A stretch of DNA of 64,000 bases from Limosilactobacillus pulli (GCF_947381555.1 NZ_CANCWQ010000002.1:67938-131937); one strand, 5' to 3'; positions 36,980 through 46,052 are shown, counted from the stretch's first letter. The notes: generated from the letters alone by a model not told the origin. A program made the numbers and translations.

Positions 36980-37014
36980 AAAAAGCATCCACTGTGGATA
37001 AGTGGATGCTTTTT
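36980..37014 (-). terminator. dnaN terminator with a DnaA box in its loop
   Basis: AAAAAGCATCCACT / AGTGGATGCTTTTT, perfect 14-bp stem with a 7-base loop, 17 bases past the dnaN stop. The loop and its edges contain a perfect DnaA box (TGTGGATAA, 36993-37001). Confidence 0.9.
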
Positions 37015-37030
37015 CAACAGATTTAACTGA

Positions 37031-38170
37031 TTAGTAAGTCCGGACTGGCGTAATCAACTGAACAAAGTTGGCTTTTTCTTCAGTTGGAACCAGCGTAAAT
37101 GGCCGCAGTGCCGTCGTAAACGAAATCAAAATCTTAGTCTGGCCAAACGACTTCAGTGCATCACGCATGTAGTCAGGGTTGAATGAGATTTCCAAAGGGT
37201 TGCCCACAATCTGATCAGCATTGATTTCTTCTTCAACGTTACCCACATCAGCTGACGTTCCAGAAACCGTGGCAATCTTGTTTTCTGGGTTGACAGTCAG
37301 CTTAACGACATTGTTGCGACTTTCATGAGACAGCAGTGAGGCCCGCTCGATTGATGCCAATAGGTCACTGGCCGTAATTTCGAGACGCGTATCGGACGTT
37401 TCCGGAATCAGACGGCTGGTTTCTGGATAATTGCCTTCCAACAGACGTGAGTAGAAATGAGTATTGCCAAAAATAAACAATGCTTGATTTTCCGTAATCT
37501 GCATTTTAACGCCATCTTTTTCATCACTGATCATTTTTGCCAGTTCCGTCATGGATACCCCCGGCAAAACGATATCAAAATCAAGCCCTGCCGTTTCTGG
37601 TAATTCAACCTTACGTTGTGCCAACCGGTGACTGTCCGTAGCTACCGCCGTCAAAATACCATTATTCAGCATAACGTGAATCCCAGTCAAAATTGGTCGA
37701 CTTTCTTGCTTGGAAACGGCAATCCGCGTTTGGTCAATAACTTCACGCAGCATATCAGAAGCCAGTTCAACCGTATTTTCGCTTTCAACTTCTGGCAGGT
37801 GTGGATAATTGTTGGCATCCTGACCATTAATGGTAAATTCCGCCGTCCCTGACGTGATCCGTACCTGCAGACCATTAAAGACTTCAATCGTTGCCTGCTT
37901 GTCCGGCAGCTTTTTGATCACTTCGTTAAAGAAGCGAGCTGGCAAAACGATTGCCCCAGGTTCTTCAATTGATAACCCATAGTTGCTGTCAGCAGCCTCT
38001 AAGGTTGATTCGATCGTAATGTCAGCATCACTACCCGTCAAAATAACACTGTGATCCGTTACGACCATCTTCAGACCAGTCAGAATTGGAATCGTAGTTT
38101 TGGATGAGATTGCTCGTAAGACATTATTGAGCTGATTAATAAATGCTGGACGATTGATGGTAAATTTCAT
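37031..38170 (-). CDS. dnaN: DNA polymerase III beta subunit (sliding clamp)
   Basis: Ring-shaped processivity clamp. 379 residues in three similar clamp domains; begins MKFTINRPAFINQLNNVLRA and ends in FVQLITPVRTY, the usual C-terminal clamp pattern. AAGGAGAG precedes the ATG. It follows dnaA across a 164-base spacer that contains the probable unwinding site, and ends at a strong terminator. Confidence 0.98.
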   Translation of the reverse strand: MKFTINRPAFINQLNNVLRAISSKTTIPILTGLKMVVTDHSVILTGSDADITIESTLEAADSNYGLSIEEPGAIVLPARFFNEVIKKLPDKQATIEVFNGLQVRITSGTAEFTINGQDANNYPHLPEVESENTVELASDMLREVIDQTRIAVSKQESRPILTGIHVMLNNGILTAVATDSHRLAQRKVELPETAGLDFDIVLPGVSMTELAKMISDEKDGVKMQITENQALFIFGNTHFYSRLLEGNYPETSRLIPETSDTRLEITASDLLASIERASLLSHESRNNVVKLTVNPENKIATVSGTSADVGNVEEEINADQIVGNPLEISFNPDYMRDALKSFGQTKILISFTTALRPFTLVPTEEKANFVQLITPVRTY

Positions 38171-38334
38171 AAGTGAATCTCTCCTTGTTGCTTTATATAT
38201 ATTATATAAACTTTAGTAGTAGTAATAGGACTTGTGGATAATGTGGAAAACCACGATAAATGTTGTTAGATTAAGCTTTCATAACTGTGGAAAAGCTGTG
38301 GATATCTTGGGGATAACTTTTGATTTTTCCACAA
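38171..38334. other. oriC: oriC core: AT-rich tract, DnaA-trio and DnaA boxes
   Basis: Between dnaA and dnaN lie an AT-only tract (about 38192-38210), then TAGTAGTAGTAATAG (38214-38228), five DnaA-trio repeats, and 4 bases on a perfect DnaA box TGTGGATAA (38233-38241). Boxes with one mismatch follow: TGTGGAAAA (38243-38251, 38286-38294), TGTGGATAT (38297-38305), TGGGGATAA (38308-38316) and TTTTCCACA (38325-38333). The order box-trio-AT tract is that of the basal unwinding system known from Bacillus subtilis. Confidence 0.85.
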
Positions 38335-39645
38335 TCAAGGCTGCAGCTCCATTCTAAGGTTGCGAATGTCATCTTGTAGATTATCGTCTTCTGCCAATTG
38401 ATTTTCAATCTTATCAATGGCATGCAGCACCGTCGTATGATCCTTGCCGCCAAACTCCTTGCCGATTTTTGGCAACGAGCTTTCGGTCAGCTCGCGGGCA
38501 AGGTACATGGCAATCTGACGTGGAAAGACGATCTGCTTGACGCGCTTTTTACCCACGATATCGGACTGACGAATATTATAATAGGCCGCAACCTTTTTTT
38601 GAATCAAGTCGATCGAAACAACCGCCTCATCGGCAGCCTCCATTCCCTTGAGCGTTTCATTGGCTAGGTCAATCGTGATGGGCGTGTGGTGAAGCTGGGC
38701 CGCCACGCGTACTCGTAGCAATGCACTTTCAAGCTCGCGGACATTGGTGTCGACCTTGCTGGCAATAAAGCTTAAAACGTCATTGGGAACGTTGATCTGT
38801 TCTTCTTCGGCCTTACTGCGTAAAATGGCCGTCCGTGTCTCCAGATCAGGCGACGTAATCTCAACGGGAACGCCCCAGACGAACCGTGAAACCAAACGAT
38901 CCGTCAAATCAGGAATCTGCTTTGGGTTGCGATCAGCAGTCAGCACGATCTGCTTGTTGTTGTCATGCAATGAATTGAAGGTATTGAAAAATTCCAGCTG
39001 CGTTCCTTCCTTATTAGAAAAGAACTGGACATCATCCACCAATAAGGCATCCAGATCACGATACTCGCGTCGAAACTGTTCTTGGTTATTATTTTTGATG
39101 GAATTGATGTAGTCATTAGTGAAGGTTTCACTGGTGACGTATTTGATTCTGGCATTGGGATTATGCCGCAGCATGTTATTGGCAATTGCCTGCATGAGGT
39201 GAGTCTTGCCCAGTCCTACTCCGCCATAGATTAGCAACGGATTATAAAGTCCGCCGGGTTGTTCAGAGGCTGCGTAGGCCGAGGCATAGGCCATCTGATT
39301 ACTACGACCCTCAACGAAGGCCTCAAACGTATATTCAGGATTTAAGGGTGTTTGTTTGGTCATATTGCCGCCAGTTGGTGAAGGCGGGGTTAATAATTCT
39401 CTCTCAAGCGTATAACGCGGCTCAATGTGGACCAGCGTCTCATTAAAAAGCAGGTCCTTGAGCTTGTCAGTCATTTCATTTTGCCAAAAGTCCCGGTGTG
39501 ATTTGGTGGGCAGCTCAATGGTCAGTTGATCGTTTTCGAGAGAAATTGCTTTAGCTGGGGCGATCAGGTTGTTATAGGTTACGCTGCCAGTAGTTTTGCG
39601 AAACTCTTTTTGAACCGATTCCCAGAGAGAGTTTAGCTCAATCAA
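38335..39645 (-). CDS. dnaA: Chromosomal replication initiator DnaA
   Basis: Binds DnaA boxes and opens oriC. 436 residues: domain I (MIELNSLWESVQKEF), a short linker, AAA+ domain III with Walker A GGVGLGKT (about residues 142-149) and Walker B LLVDDVQFF, and DNA-binding domain IV with the signature GGKDHTTVLHAI near 403. AGGAGGAA precedes the ATG. DnaA boxes upstream of the gene suggest autoregulation. Confidence 0.98.
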   Translation of the reverse strand: MIELNSLWESVQKEFRKTTGSVTYNNLIAPAKAISLENDQLTIELPTKSHRDFWQNEMTDKLKDLLFNETLVHIEPRYTLERELLTPPSPTGGNMTKQTPLNPEYTFEAFVEGRSNQMAYASAYAASEQPGGLYNPLLIYGGVGLGKTHLMQAIANNMLRHNPNARIKYVTSETFTNDYINSIKNNNQEQFRREYRDLDALLVDDVQFFSNKEGTQLEFFNTFNSLHDNNKQIVLTADRNPKQIPDLTDRLVSRFVWGVPVEITSPDLETRTAILRSKAEEEQINVPNDVLSFIASKVDTNVRELESALLRVRVAAQLHHTPITIDLANETLKGMEAADEAVVSIDLIQKKVAAYYNIRQSDIVGKKRVKQIVFPRQIAMYLARELTESSLPKIGKEFGGKDHTTVLHAIDKIENQLAEDDNLQDDIRNLRMELQP

Positions 39646-40066
39646 GTAAATTCCTCCTCAAGGTAAATAAAATCCAAAGAATATTTTAGCATCGATAGTC
39701 ATAGTTTTCCACAAGGCTGTGTAAAAACTATTAACAAAATCCACAGACATGTTGATAACTTTTCTACAGGCCTGTGGATTTGTGGAAAAGAAATAGTAAA
39801 AATAAAGTTAATCACTGGCAATCTGTGGATAACTTCAAGGAATAAAAAGTGGTTTAATCATGTTTTCGTAGTTATCCACAATCCTGTTGATAACTTTTTC
39901 CACAGCCTGTGGGGAACTGTTTTTGCTTTGGATAACTCTGTGGATAAATTAAAATATCCCTAGTTTTCCCATCATAATTGTGGAAAAAATTGGGGATAAC
40001 TATGGGGGATAGATTAGATAAAAAACGCCAAAATAACGCAAGATAATCATTTATTCTTGGCGCGGG
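39646..40066. other. oriC: oriC upstream region: DnaA-box cluster between dnaA and rpmH
   Basis: About 420 bases without a gene. Perfect DnaA boxes: TGTGGATAA at 39824-39832 and 39939-39947, TTATCCACA at 39872-39880. One-mismatch boxes include TTTTCCACA (39705-39713, 39896-39904), TGTTGATAA (39750-39758, 39885-39893), TGTGGAAAA (39781-39789, 39979-39987), TTTGGATAA (39927-39935) and TGGGGATAA (39991-39999). The dnaA promoter must lie here, but I could not place it with confidence. Confidence 0.9.
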
Positions 40067-40078
40067 ATGTGTTATACT
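40067..40078 (+). promoter_or_regulatory. rpmH promoter (extended -10)
   Basis: TGTTATACT with TATACT at 40073-40078 forms an extended -10; the -35 region (TTATTC, 40051-40056) is poor. It lies about 77 bases before the rpmH start and points away from dnaA. Confidence 0.55.
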
Positions 40079-40154
40079 TCAAAAGTATGTTTGAAGAGAT
40101 TGTCTTTTTGGACTGTAAATAAAAATAATAAATACAAGCGAGGAGGTGCACTCA

Positions 40155-40289
40155 ATGAAGCGCACATTTCAACCAAAGAAGCGTCACCGCGCACGCGTTC
40201 ACGGCTTCCGCAAGCGTATGAGCACGAGCAACGGCCGCAAGGTATTGGCTCGTCGTCGTCAAAAGGGCCGCAAAGTATTATCTGCATAA
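40155..40289 (+). CDS. rpmH: 50S ribosomal protein L34
   Basis: 44-residue, strongly basic ribosomal protein: MKRTFQPKKRHRARVHGFR at the start and ARRRQKGRKVLSA at the end. AGGAGGTG precedes the ATG. First gene on the plus-strand side of the origin, upstream of rnpA as in nearly all bacteria. Confidence 0.98.
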   Translation: MKRTFQPKKRHRARVHGFRKRMSTSNGRKVLARRRQKGRKVLSA

Positions 40290-40294
40290 AATCG

Positions 40295-40384
40295 GCCACT
40301 ATTTAAATTAGTGGCTTTTTTTCTAAAAGGGGCCGGGGCATTCATCCACTGCATTACGTGCGGTTGTGCCTCAGCCCTTTTTGT
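40295..40384 (+). terminator. Two hairpins between rpmH and rnpA
   Basis: GCCACTA / TAGTGGC followed by T7 (40295-40323) is a normal terminator or attenuator. A second, larger structure (40325-40384) starts AAAAGGGGC and ends GCCCTTTTT, with inner GGGCA / TGCC. Together they probably lower transcription of rnpA relative to rpmH. Confidence 0.65.
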
Positions 40385-40406
40385 ATTTATAAAGGTTGGA
40401 GCGAAC

Positions 40407-40751
40407 ATGCGAAAGTCATACCGAGTAAAAAAGGAAAGTGAATTTCAGCGGGTCTTTGAAACTCATAATTCCGTAGCCAATCGAAAATTCATCATCTATC
40501 AAATGGAGAAACCAGGACAAAAGCATTTCAGAGTCGGCATCTCAGTTGGCAAGAAGGTTGGAAATGCCGTCCACCGCAACTGGCTGAAGCGACGCATCCG
40601 ACAGACGCTGCTGGAAGTCAAGCCTGAGATCAAGTCTGACGTTGATTTTTTGATCATCGCGCGGCCAGCTGCCGATGGTCTGGAAATGGCTGAGGTTAAA
40701 AAGAACCTGGTTCATGCAATGAAACTGGCCCATCTGTTAAAAGAAGATTAA
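40407..40751 (+). CDS. rnpA: Ribonuclease P protein component
   Basis: Protein cofactor of RNase P, which trims tRNA 5' ends. The ATG at 40407 (MRKSYRVKKESEFQRVF, 114 residues) is chosen because AAAGGTTGGAG lies just upstream; the longer open frame covers the hairpin region. The RNA-binding signature RNWLKRRIRQ lies at about residues 52-61. The stop is 14 bases before yidC. Confidence 0.97.
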   Translation: MRKSYRVKKESEFQRVFETHNSVANRKFIIYQMEKPGQKHFRVGISVGKKVGNAVHRNWLKRRIRQTLLEVKPEIKSDVDFLIIARPAADGLEMAEVKKNLVHAMKLAHLLKED

Positions 40752-40765
40752 GAGAGGATCGCACT

Positions 40766-41599
40766 TTGAGAAAAGGACACAAGAAAATCTTAAGCCTGGC
40801 GGGAATTATGGGCTTGGCAGTCTTTTTGGCCGCCTGCTCCAATTCACCGATTAATAGTCATAGTACCGGCTTTTGGGATCATTGCATCATCTATAACTGC
40901 TCACGATTCATTATTTGGCTGTCCAACAACTTTGGCGGCTATGGAATGGGGATCATCATCTTTACGATTATCGTGCGGATTGTTATTTTGCCGCTGATGG
41001 TGTACCAAACCAAGATGTCGGTCAAGATGCAGGAATTGGCACCGCAGCTTAAGGAGATTCAAAAGAAGTATCCTGGACGCGATCGTGAATCACTGGAAAA
41101 GATGCAGGCAGCTCAACAAAAGCTCTACAAGGATGCCGGCGTGCACCCATTTGCCTCGATGCTGCCACTGCTGGTTCAGCTGCCGGTTATGTGGGCATTG
41201 TATCAAGCCATCTGGCGGACGCACGTTTTACGCAGCGGGAGCTTTTTATGGCTGCAGTTGGGACACACTGATCCATACTATGTTCTGCCGATTCTGGCGG
41301 CTCTGTTTACGTTTATCAGTTCTTGGCTGTCGATGGCTTCCATGCCAGAACAAAATGCCATGACTAAATCAATGACTTGGTTTATGCCAATCATGGTCTT
41401 CTTCATGGCTTTGGGCTTTAGTTCAGCCATCACGCTTTACTGGGTAGTATCCAATGCCTTTCAAGTTCTGCAGGTGCTGATCTTCCAAAACCCATTCAAG
41501 ATTCGTCGGGAACGGGAAGAAAAGCAGGCTGCTGAGCGCCGGCACCGCAACAAGATTGCCAAGGCCAAGCGCAAGGCCTACCGTAGCAAGCGTAAATAA
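40766..41599 (+). CDS. yidC: YidC/OxaA/SpoIIIJ membrane protein insertase
   Basis: Inserts membrane proteins alone or with SecYEG. 277 residues starting at TTG (40766) with AGAGAGGA upstream. A lipoprotein signal with lipobox LAAC lies near residues 21-24, followed by five membrane segments and a long basic tail (AAERRHRNKIAKAKRKAYRSK). A conserved Arg is present in the first main helix (IVRIVILPLMVYQTKM). It is followed by jag/khpB, the usual partner. Confidence 0.96.
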   Translation: MRKGHKKILSLAGIMGLAVFLAACSNSPINSHSTGFWDHCIIYNCSRFIIWLSNNFGGYGMGIIIFTIIVRIVILPLMVYQTKMSVKMQELAPQLKEIQKKYPGRDRESLEKMQAAQQKLYKDAGVHPFASMLPLLVQLPVMWALYQAIWRTHVLRSGSFLWLQLGHTDPYYVLPILAALFTFISSWLSMASMPEQNAMTKSMTWFMPIMVFFMALGFSSAITLYWVVSNAFQVLQVLIFQNPFKIRREREEKQAAERRHRNKIAKAKRKAYRSKRK

Positions 41600-41613
41600 T
41601 TGGAATTGGGTAT

Positions 41614-41639
41614 AAGGGCGGGTTTGACCGCTCTTTTTT
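41614..41639 (+). terminator. Weak terminator between yidC and jag
   Basis: AAGGGCGG / CCGCTCTT with one G-T pair, then T6. It may only reduce read-through, since jag follows 45 bases on. Confidence 0.55.
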
Positions 41640-41683
41640 GATAATGTCTTTTACGTCTTTTACATTGAGGGGGAGTATTCACT

Positions 41684-42559
41684 ATGGAAACTTTTGAGGC
41701 GCAGACCATTGATGAGGCAGTTGCTGCCGCATTAACTGCCTTTCAAGCCGATCGTGATCAGCTTGAAATCCAGGTTTTAGAGCAGCCACGGCGCGGTTTT
41801 TTAGGGATTGGTCATCGTAATGCCAAAATTAAGGCAGCATTAAAACAGCCTGCTCAGGTTCAGCCAAAGCAAAAGCCGATTACTGAGCACGCTGCTTTCA
41901 AGGTGGATCAAAATACTGAAATGACTGCCAAGCCAGCATCGATCAAGCCAAAAGCCAAGATTGAGTCGACTGCTGAATCGGCCTTAAATCAAGCCGGTAA
42001 ACAAAGCAGCAAGCCATCAGCGAATTTAAAGTGCAAAGTCAATGAGGCCGATGAGATTGATGCACAGGAAATGGAGCGTCGCCATCAGATCAATGTGCAA
42101 AAGATGAAGCAGGCTGCCCAGGCCCTCTGTGAGTATCTTAAAGACGTTTTAAAAGCATTAGGCGTAGTGGCTAAGCCTGAGATCGTCAAGCTTAAGGCTC
42201 ATGAGCTGACAATTGATCTGCAGGCTGATAATTCGGGACGCGTGATTGGTTTTCATGGGCGGCGAATCAATGCTTTAGAACAACTGGGAACGGCCTTTTT
42301 GAACTACCATGGCGTTGACGATCCCGGTTTGGTACTGGATACGTCAAACTATCGCAAGAAGCGGCAGCAGTCATTGGAAAAACTGGCCGCGCGCTGCGTA
42401 ACCGAGGTGATTGCCACGGGTCAGGCAGTCTTTTTGGATCCAATGCCGGCTCGTGAGCGTAAGTATCTGCACCGCGTCTTAGAAGACAATCCACGGGTCA
42501 AGACCTATTCGCATGGTCGAGATCCTTACCGCAGCGTTGTCGTGGCCCCAAAGAATTAA
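41684..42559 (+). CDS. jag: KhpB/EloR (Jag) RNA-binding protein
   Basis: RNA-binding protein that, with KhpA, affects cell elongation and division in related Gram-positives. 291 residues: Jag-N domain (METFEAQTIDEAVAAAL; RRGFLGIGHR), a variable Lys/Ala/Gln-rich linker (about 50-125), a KH-II domain (NSGRVIGFHGRRINAL near 185-200) and an R3H domain with PARERKYLHRVL (about 257-268). The linker is low-complexity, as usual. Confidence 0.95.
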   Translation: METFEAQTIDEAVAAALTAFQADRDQLEIQVLEQPRRGFLGIGHRNAKIKAALKQPAQVQPKQKPITEHAAFKVDQNTEMTAKPASIKPKAKIESTAESALNQAGKQSSKPSANLKCKVNEADEIDAQEMERRHQINVQKMKQAAQALCEYLKDVLKALGVVAKPEIVKLKAHELTIDLQADNSGRVIGFHGRRINALEQLGTAFLNYHGVDDPGLVLDTSNYRKKRQQSLEKLAARCVTEVIATGQAVFLDPMPARERKYLHRVLEDNPRVKTYSHGRDPYRSVVVAPKN

Positions 42560-42563
42560 TTGA

Positions 42564-42592
42564 TTGACAACCAAACGCTGAAAAACTAAAAT
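42564..42592 (+). promoter_or_regulatory. mnmE promoter
   Basis: TTGACA (42564-42569) and TAAAAT (42587-42592) with a 17-base spacer, just after the jag stop. Confidence 0.75.
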
Positions 42593-42627
42593 AGCGATGT
42601 TAATTGAATTTACCGTTAGTTAGAGTA

Positions 42628-42692
42628 GTGAAAGTGCTTTGACCATGTTGCTCCCAGATTGGGGAAGGGCGTGGACTCGGCACTTTTTTTAT
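42628..42692 (+). promoter_or_regulatory. Structured terminator-like leader of mnmE
   Basis: Between promoter and gene, AAGTGC and GCACTT enclose a long loop in which CCATG pairs with CGTGG and CCCA with TGGG, so three helices can stack. T7 follows the last arm. This looks like an intrinsic terminator with an enlarged top, positioned to act as an attenuator. It does not match a riboswitch class that I know. Confidence 0.5.
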
Positions 42693-42714
42693 TGGCAGCG
42701 GAAAGGAGCAGAAA

Positions 42715-44106
42715 ATGGCAAATTCAGAATTTGATACGATTGCAGCCATCTCAACCCCAGCCGGTGAAGGTGGCATCTCGATTATCCGCATCAGTGGCGA
42801 TGAAGCAATTGAAGTCGCCAAAAAGCTGTATCACGGCAGCAAGGATCTGGCAAAGGTGGCAACCAACACCATTAACTATGGTCACATCGTTGATCCCGAC
42901 AGTGATACGGAAGTTGATGAGGTCATGGTTTCAATCATGCGGGCCCCACATACCTACACCCGAGAAGACGTTGTTGAAATCAACTGTCATGGCGGACTGC
43001 TGGCCACCAACCGAATTCTGCAGCTGACGCTTAGCCATGGGGCACGACTGGCTGAACCGGGTGAGTTTACCAAACGGGCCTTTTTAAATGGTCGGTTGGA
43101 TCTTTCGCAGTCTGAAGCCGTGATGGATCTGATCCGTGCCAAAACTGACAAATCAATGAAGGTCGCTCTCAACCAGCTGGATGGTGATCTGTCCCGCTTG
43201 ATCAAGACCTTGCGTAAGGATATCTTAGACGTTTTGGCCCAGGTTGAGGTTAACATTGACTATCCAGAATACGACGCGGTTGAAGAAATGACGACCAAGA
43301 TGCTGAAAGAAAAAGCCCAAGAGGTTCAGCAGCGCATTCAGGCCCTTTTAAAGACTGCCAAGCAAGGTAAGGTCTTGAGAGATGGTCTGGCAACGGCGAT
43401 CATTGGTCGGCCAAACGTCGGCAAGTCCAGTCTGCTTAACACACTTTTGCATGAGGATAAGGCGATCGTGACCAATGTGGCCGGAACCACACGTGACGTA
43501 ATTGAAGAGTACGTCAACGTAGAAGGCGTACCGTTGAAACTGATTGATACGGCCGGAATTCGCCATACTGAGGATACGGTTGAAAAAATTGGCGTTGAAC
43601 GCAGTCGTCAAGCGATTGACACGGCAGATCTGGTACTGCTCTTGATCGACAGCTCCAATGCATTAACCGATGAAGATCGGGAACTGATCAAGCTGACGGC
43701 TGGCAAGCCACGCATTGTGATCCTAAACAAGACCGACTTGGCAAATAAGATCGATTTGGATGAATTAGGTCAATTGATCAATGGCGATCGGATTATTAAA
43801 ACCTCAATCGTTGAACACCAAGGAATGGAAGAATTGGGTGAGGCAATCAGCCATATGTTCTTTGATGAAGGAATCGAAAGCTCACAAAATACCGTTATGG
43901 TGACCAATGCCCGTCATATTGGCCTGCTTCATCAAGCTAATGACGCTTTGAATGACGTTTTGAGCGGCATTGCAGCTGGGATGCCGGTTGATTTGGTACA
44001 GATTGACATGACGCGATGCTGGGAGCTTTTGGGTGAGATTACCGGTGACAGCTATCAAGATGAATTGCTGGATCAATTGTTCAGCCAGTTCTGTCTAGGA
44101 AAGTAA
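42715..44106 (+). CDS. mnmE: tRNA modification GTPase MnmE
   Basis: With MnmG, adds the carboxymethylaminomethyl group to U34 of certain tRNAs. 463 residues: N-terminal folate-binding domain, helical domain, and an inserted G domain with GRPNVGKSS (about 228-236), DTAG and NKTD. The C-terminal motif CLGK is intact. AAAGGAG precedes the ATG. mnmG follows 11 bases on. Confidence 0.98.
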   Translation: MANSEFDTIAAISTPAGEGGISIIRISGDEAIEVAKKLYHGSKDLAKVATNTINYGHIVDPDSDTEVDEVMVSIMRAPHTYTREDVVEINCHGGLLATNRILQLTLSHGARLAEPGEFTKRAFLNGRLDLSQSEAVMDLIRAKTDKSMKVALNQLDGDLSRLIKTLRKDILDVLAQVEVNIDYPEYDAVEEMTTKMLKEKAQEVQQRIQALLKTAKQGKVLRDGLATAIIGRPNVGKSSLLNTLLHEDKAIVTNVAGTTRDVIEEYVNVEGVPLKLIDTAGIRHTEDTVEKIGVERSRQAIDTADLVLLLIDSSNALTDEDRELIKLTAGKPRIVILNKTDLANKIDLDELGQLINGDRIIKTSIVEHQGMEELGEAISHMFFDEGIESSQNTVMVTNARHIGLLHQANDALNDVLSGIAAGMPVDLVQIDMTRCWELLGEITGDSYQDELLDQLFSQFCLGK

Positions 44107-44117
44107 AGGAGATAAAA

Positions 44118-46040
44118 ATGCAGATTTCACAAGGTAAGCCGTTTGATGCCGGCAGCTTTGACGTAATTATTGTAGGTGCAGGTCATGCAGGATCAGAAGC
44201 GGCATTGGCGGCGGCACGTATGGGCAACAAGACGCTGCTTTTGACGATCAGTCTGGAAATGGTTGCCTTTATGCCGTGCAATCCATCAGTTGGGGGACCG
44301 GCTAAAGGCATCGTAGTTCGTGAGATTGATGCCTTAGGTGGTGAAATGGGCCACAATATCGACAAGACCTATGTTCAGATGCGGATGCTCAATACGGGGA
44401 AAGGTCCAGCTGTCCGTGCGTTGCGAGCTCAGGCCGATAAGCATGCCTATCACCGAGCCATGAAACAGACGATGGAAGAAACGCCTAATCTAACGCTGCG
44501 GCAGGCCACGGTAGATCAGCTGGTGGTTGAAGATGGCGTCTGCAAAGGAGTCATTACCAATACCGGGGCCCGCTATTTTGCCAAGGCTGTGGTATTGGCA
44601 ACAGGAACGGCAGCTCGCGGCAAGATCATCATTGGCGAATTGATGTATGAGTCTGGTCCAAACAATACGCAGTCAGCGACCAAGCTGTCTGAGAATCTGG
44701 AAGAACTGGGCTTCGATCTGCAGCGGTTTAAGACGGGGACGCCGCCACGCATCAACGGCAATACGATCGACTATTCGGTTACCGAGGAACAGCCAGGTGA
44801 CGAAAAACCGCATCATTTCAGTTTTGATACGCCAGACAGTCAATACATCTCGGTCAGTGACCAGATTTCTTGCTGGCTGACCTACACTAATCCGACTACG
44901 CATCAGATCATTCGCGACAATCTCGATCGAGCACCAATGTTTACCGGAGTGATCGAAGGGGTCGGTCCACGCTACTGCCCTTCAATTGAAGATAAGATCG
45001 TTCGGTTTGCCGATAAGGATCGTCACCAGGTCTTTTTGGAACCAGAAGGCCGCGATACTGATGAATGGTACGTTGATGGCATGTCAACCTCAATGCCTGA
45101 AGAGATTCAAGAAAAAATGCTGCATTCCGTTAAAGGTTTGGAACATGCCAAACTGATGCGGCCGGGCTATGCCATTGAATATGATGTGGTAGCACCATAC
45201 CAGCTGCACCCAACGCTGGAAACCAAGCTAATCAAGAACTTGTTTACAGCTGGGCAGACCAATGGGACATCTGGTTATGAAGAGGCTGCCGGCCAGGGAT
45301 TGATTGCCGGAATCAATGCCGGTCTGCGCGCTCAGGGCAAAGGACCATTTGTCTTGAAACGCTCGGATGCTTACATCGGCGTCATGATTGATGACCTGGT
45401 AACCAAGGGCACCAAAGAGCCATATCGTCTGCTGACCAGTCGTGCTGAATATCGCTTGATTCTGCGTCATGATAATGCTGATCTGCGCTTAATGGAAAAA
45501 GGTCATGCAATCGGCTTGGTTTCTGATGAGCGTTTGGCCAAGATGGAGCACAAAAAGGCATTGGTTGAAGCCGAGATTGCACGCTTGAAGAAGATTCGGA
45601 TCAAGCCAACCAACGAGGCGGCCAATAATCTGATTGAAGCGCACGGCGACAATCCATTGAAAGATGCTATTGCGGCTGCCGACTTTTTGAAGCGCCCATA
45701 TGTTGACTATCAAACACTGATGGAATTGATTCCTGATCCTGACGAGCCACTCAGCCGCGAAGTAATTGAACAAGTTGAAATTCAATTGAAGTATGAAGGC
45801 TACATCAAAAAAGAAGAAGTCAAGGTAGAACGATTGAAGCGCATGGAAGCTAAAAAGATTCCAGCTGACCTGGACTACTCGGCAATTGATGGCCTGGCTA
45901 CGGAAGGCCGTCAGAAGCTGGAGAAGATTCGGCCCGAAACTTTGGCGCAGGCATCGCGAATCAGCGGCGTCAACCCAGCTGACCTGGCAATTTTGAGTGT
46001 CTACTTACGTCAAGGACGTTTAGCAAAGCTTAAGGATTAG
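44118..46040 (+). CDS. mnmG: tRNA uridine-5-carboxymethylaminomethyl enzyme MnmG (GidA)
   Basis: FAD-dependent partner of MnmE in wobble-uridine modification. 640 residues, with FAD loop GAGHAGSEAALAAARMG (about 21-37), MPCNPSVGGPAKG and family signature GPRYCPSIEDK near 285. It is co-transcribed with mnmE; the origin-side order yidC-jag-mnmE-mnmG is standard. Confidence 0.98.
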   Translation: MQISQGKPFDAGSFDVIIVGAGHAGSEAALAAARMGNKTLLLTISLEMVAFMPCNPSVGGPAKGIVVREIDALGGEMGHNIDKTYVQMRMLNTGKGPAVRALRAQADKHAYHRAMKQTMEETPNLTLRQATVDQLVVEDGVCKGVITNTGARYFAKAVVLATGTAARGKIIIGELMYESGPNNTQSATKLSENLEELGFDLQRFKTGTPPRINGNTIDYSVTEEQPGDEKPHHFSFDTPDSQYISVSDQISCWLTYTNPTTHQIIRDNLDRAPMFTGVIEGVGPRYCPSIEDKIVRFADKDRHQVFLEPEGRDTDEWYVDGMSTSMPEEIQEKMLHSVKGLEHAKLMRPGYAIEYDVVAPYQLHPTLETKLIKNLFTAGQTNGTSGYEEAAGQGLIAGINAGLRAQGKGPFVLKRSDAYIGVMIDDLVTKGTKEPYRLLTSRAEYRLILRHDNADLRLMEKGHAIGLVSDERLAKMEHKKALVEAEIARLKKIRIKPTNEAANNLIEAHGDNPLKDAIAAADFLKRPYVDYQTLMELIPDPDEPLSREVIEQVEIQLKYEGYIKKEEVKVERLKRMEAKKIPADLDYSAIDGLATEGRQKLEKIRPETLAQASRISGVNPADLAILSVYLRQGRLAKLKD

Positions 46041-46052
46041 AGAATCTCTTGA

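Noticed and set aside
39705..39999. Repeated TGTGGATAA-like units resembling a short repeat array
   Set aside because: Spacing and orientation are irregular and the units are DnaA boxes; this is the origin, not a CRISPR or tandem repeat.
40311..40406. N-terminal extension of RnpA
   Set aside because: It would translate the hairpins between rpmH and rnpA; the ATG at 40407 has a ribosome site and the family's usual start.
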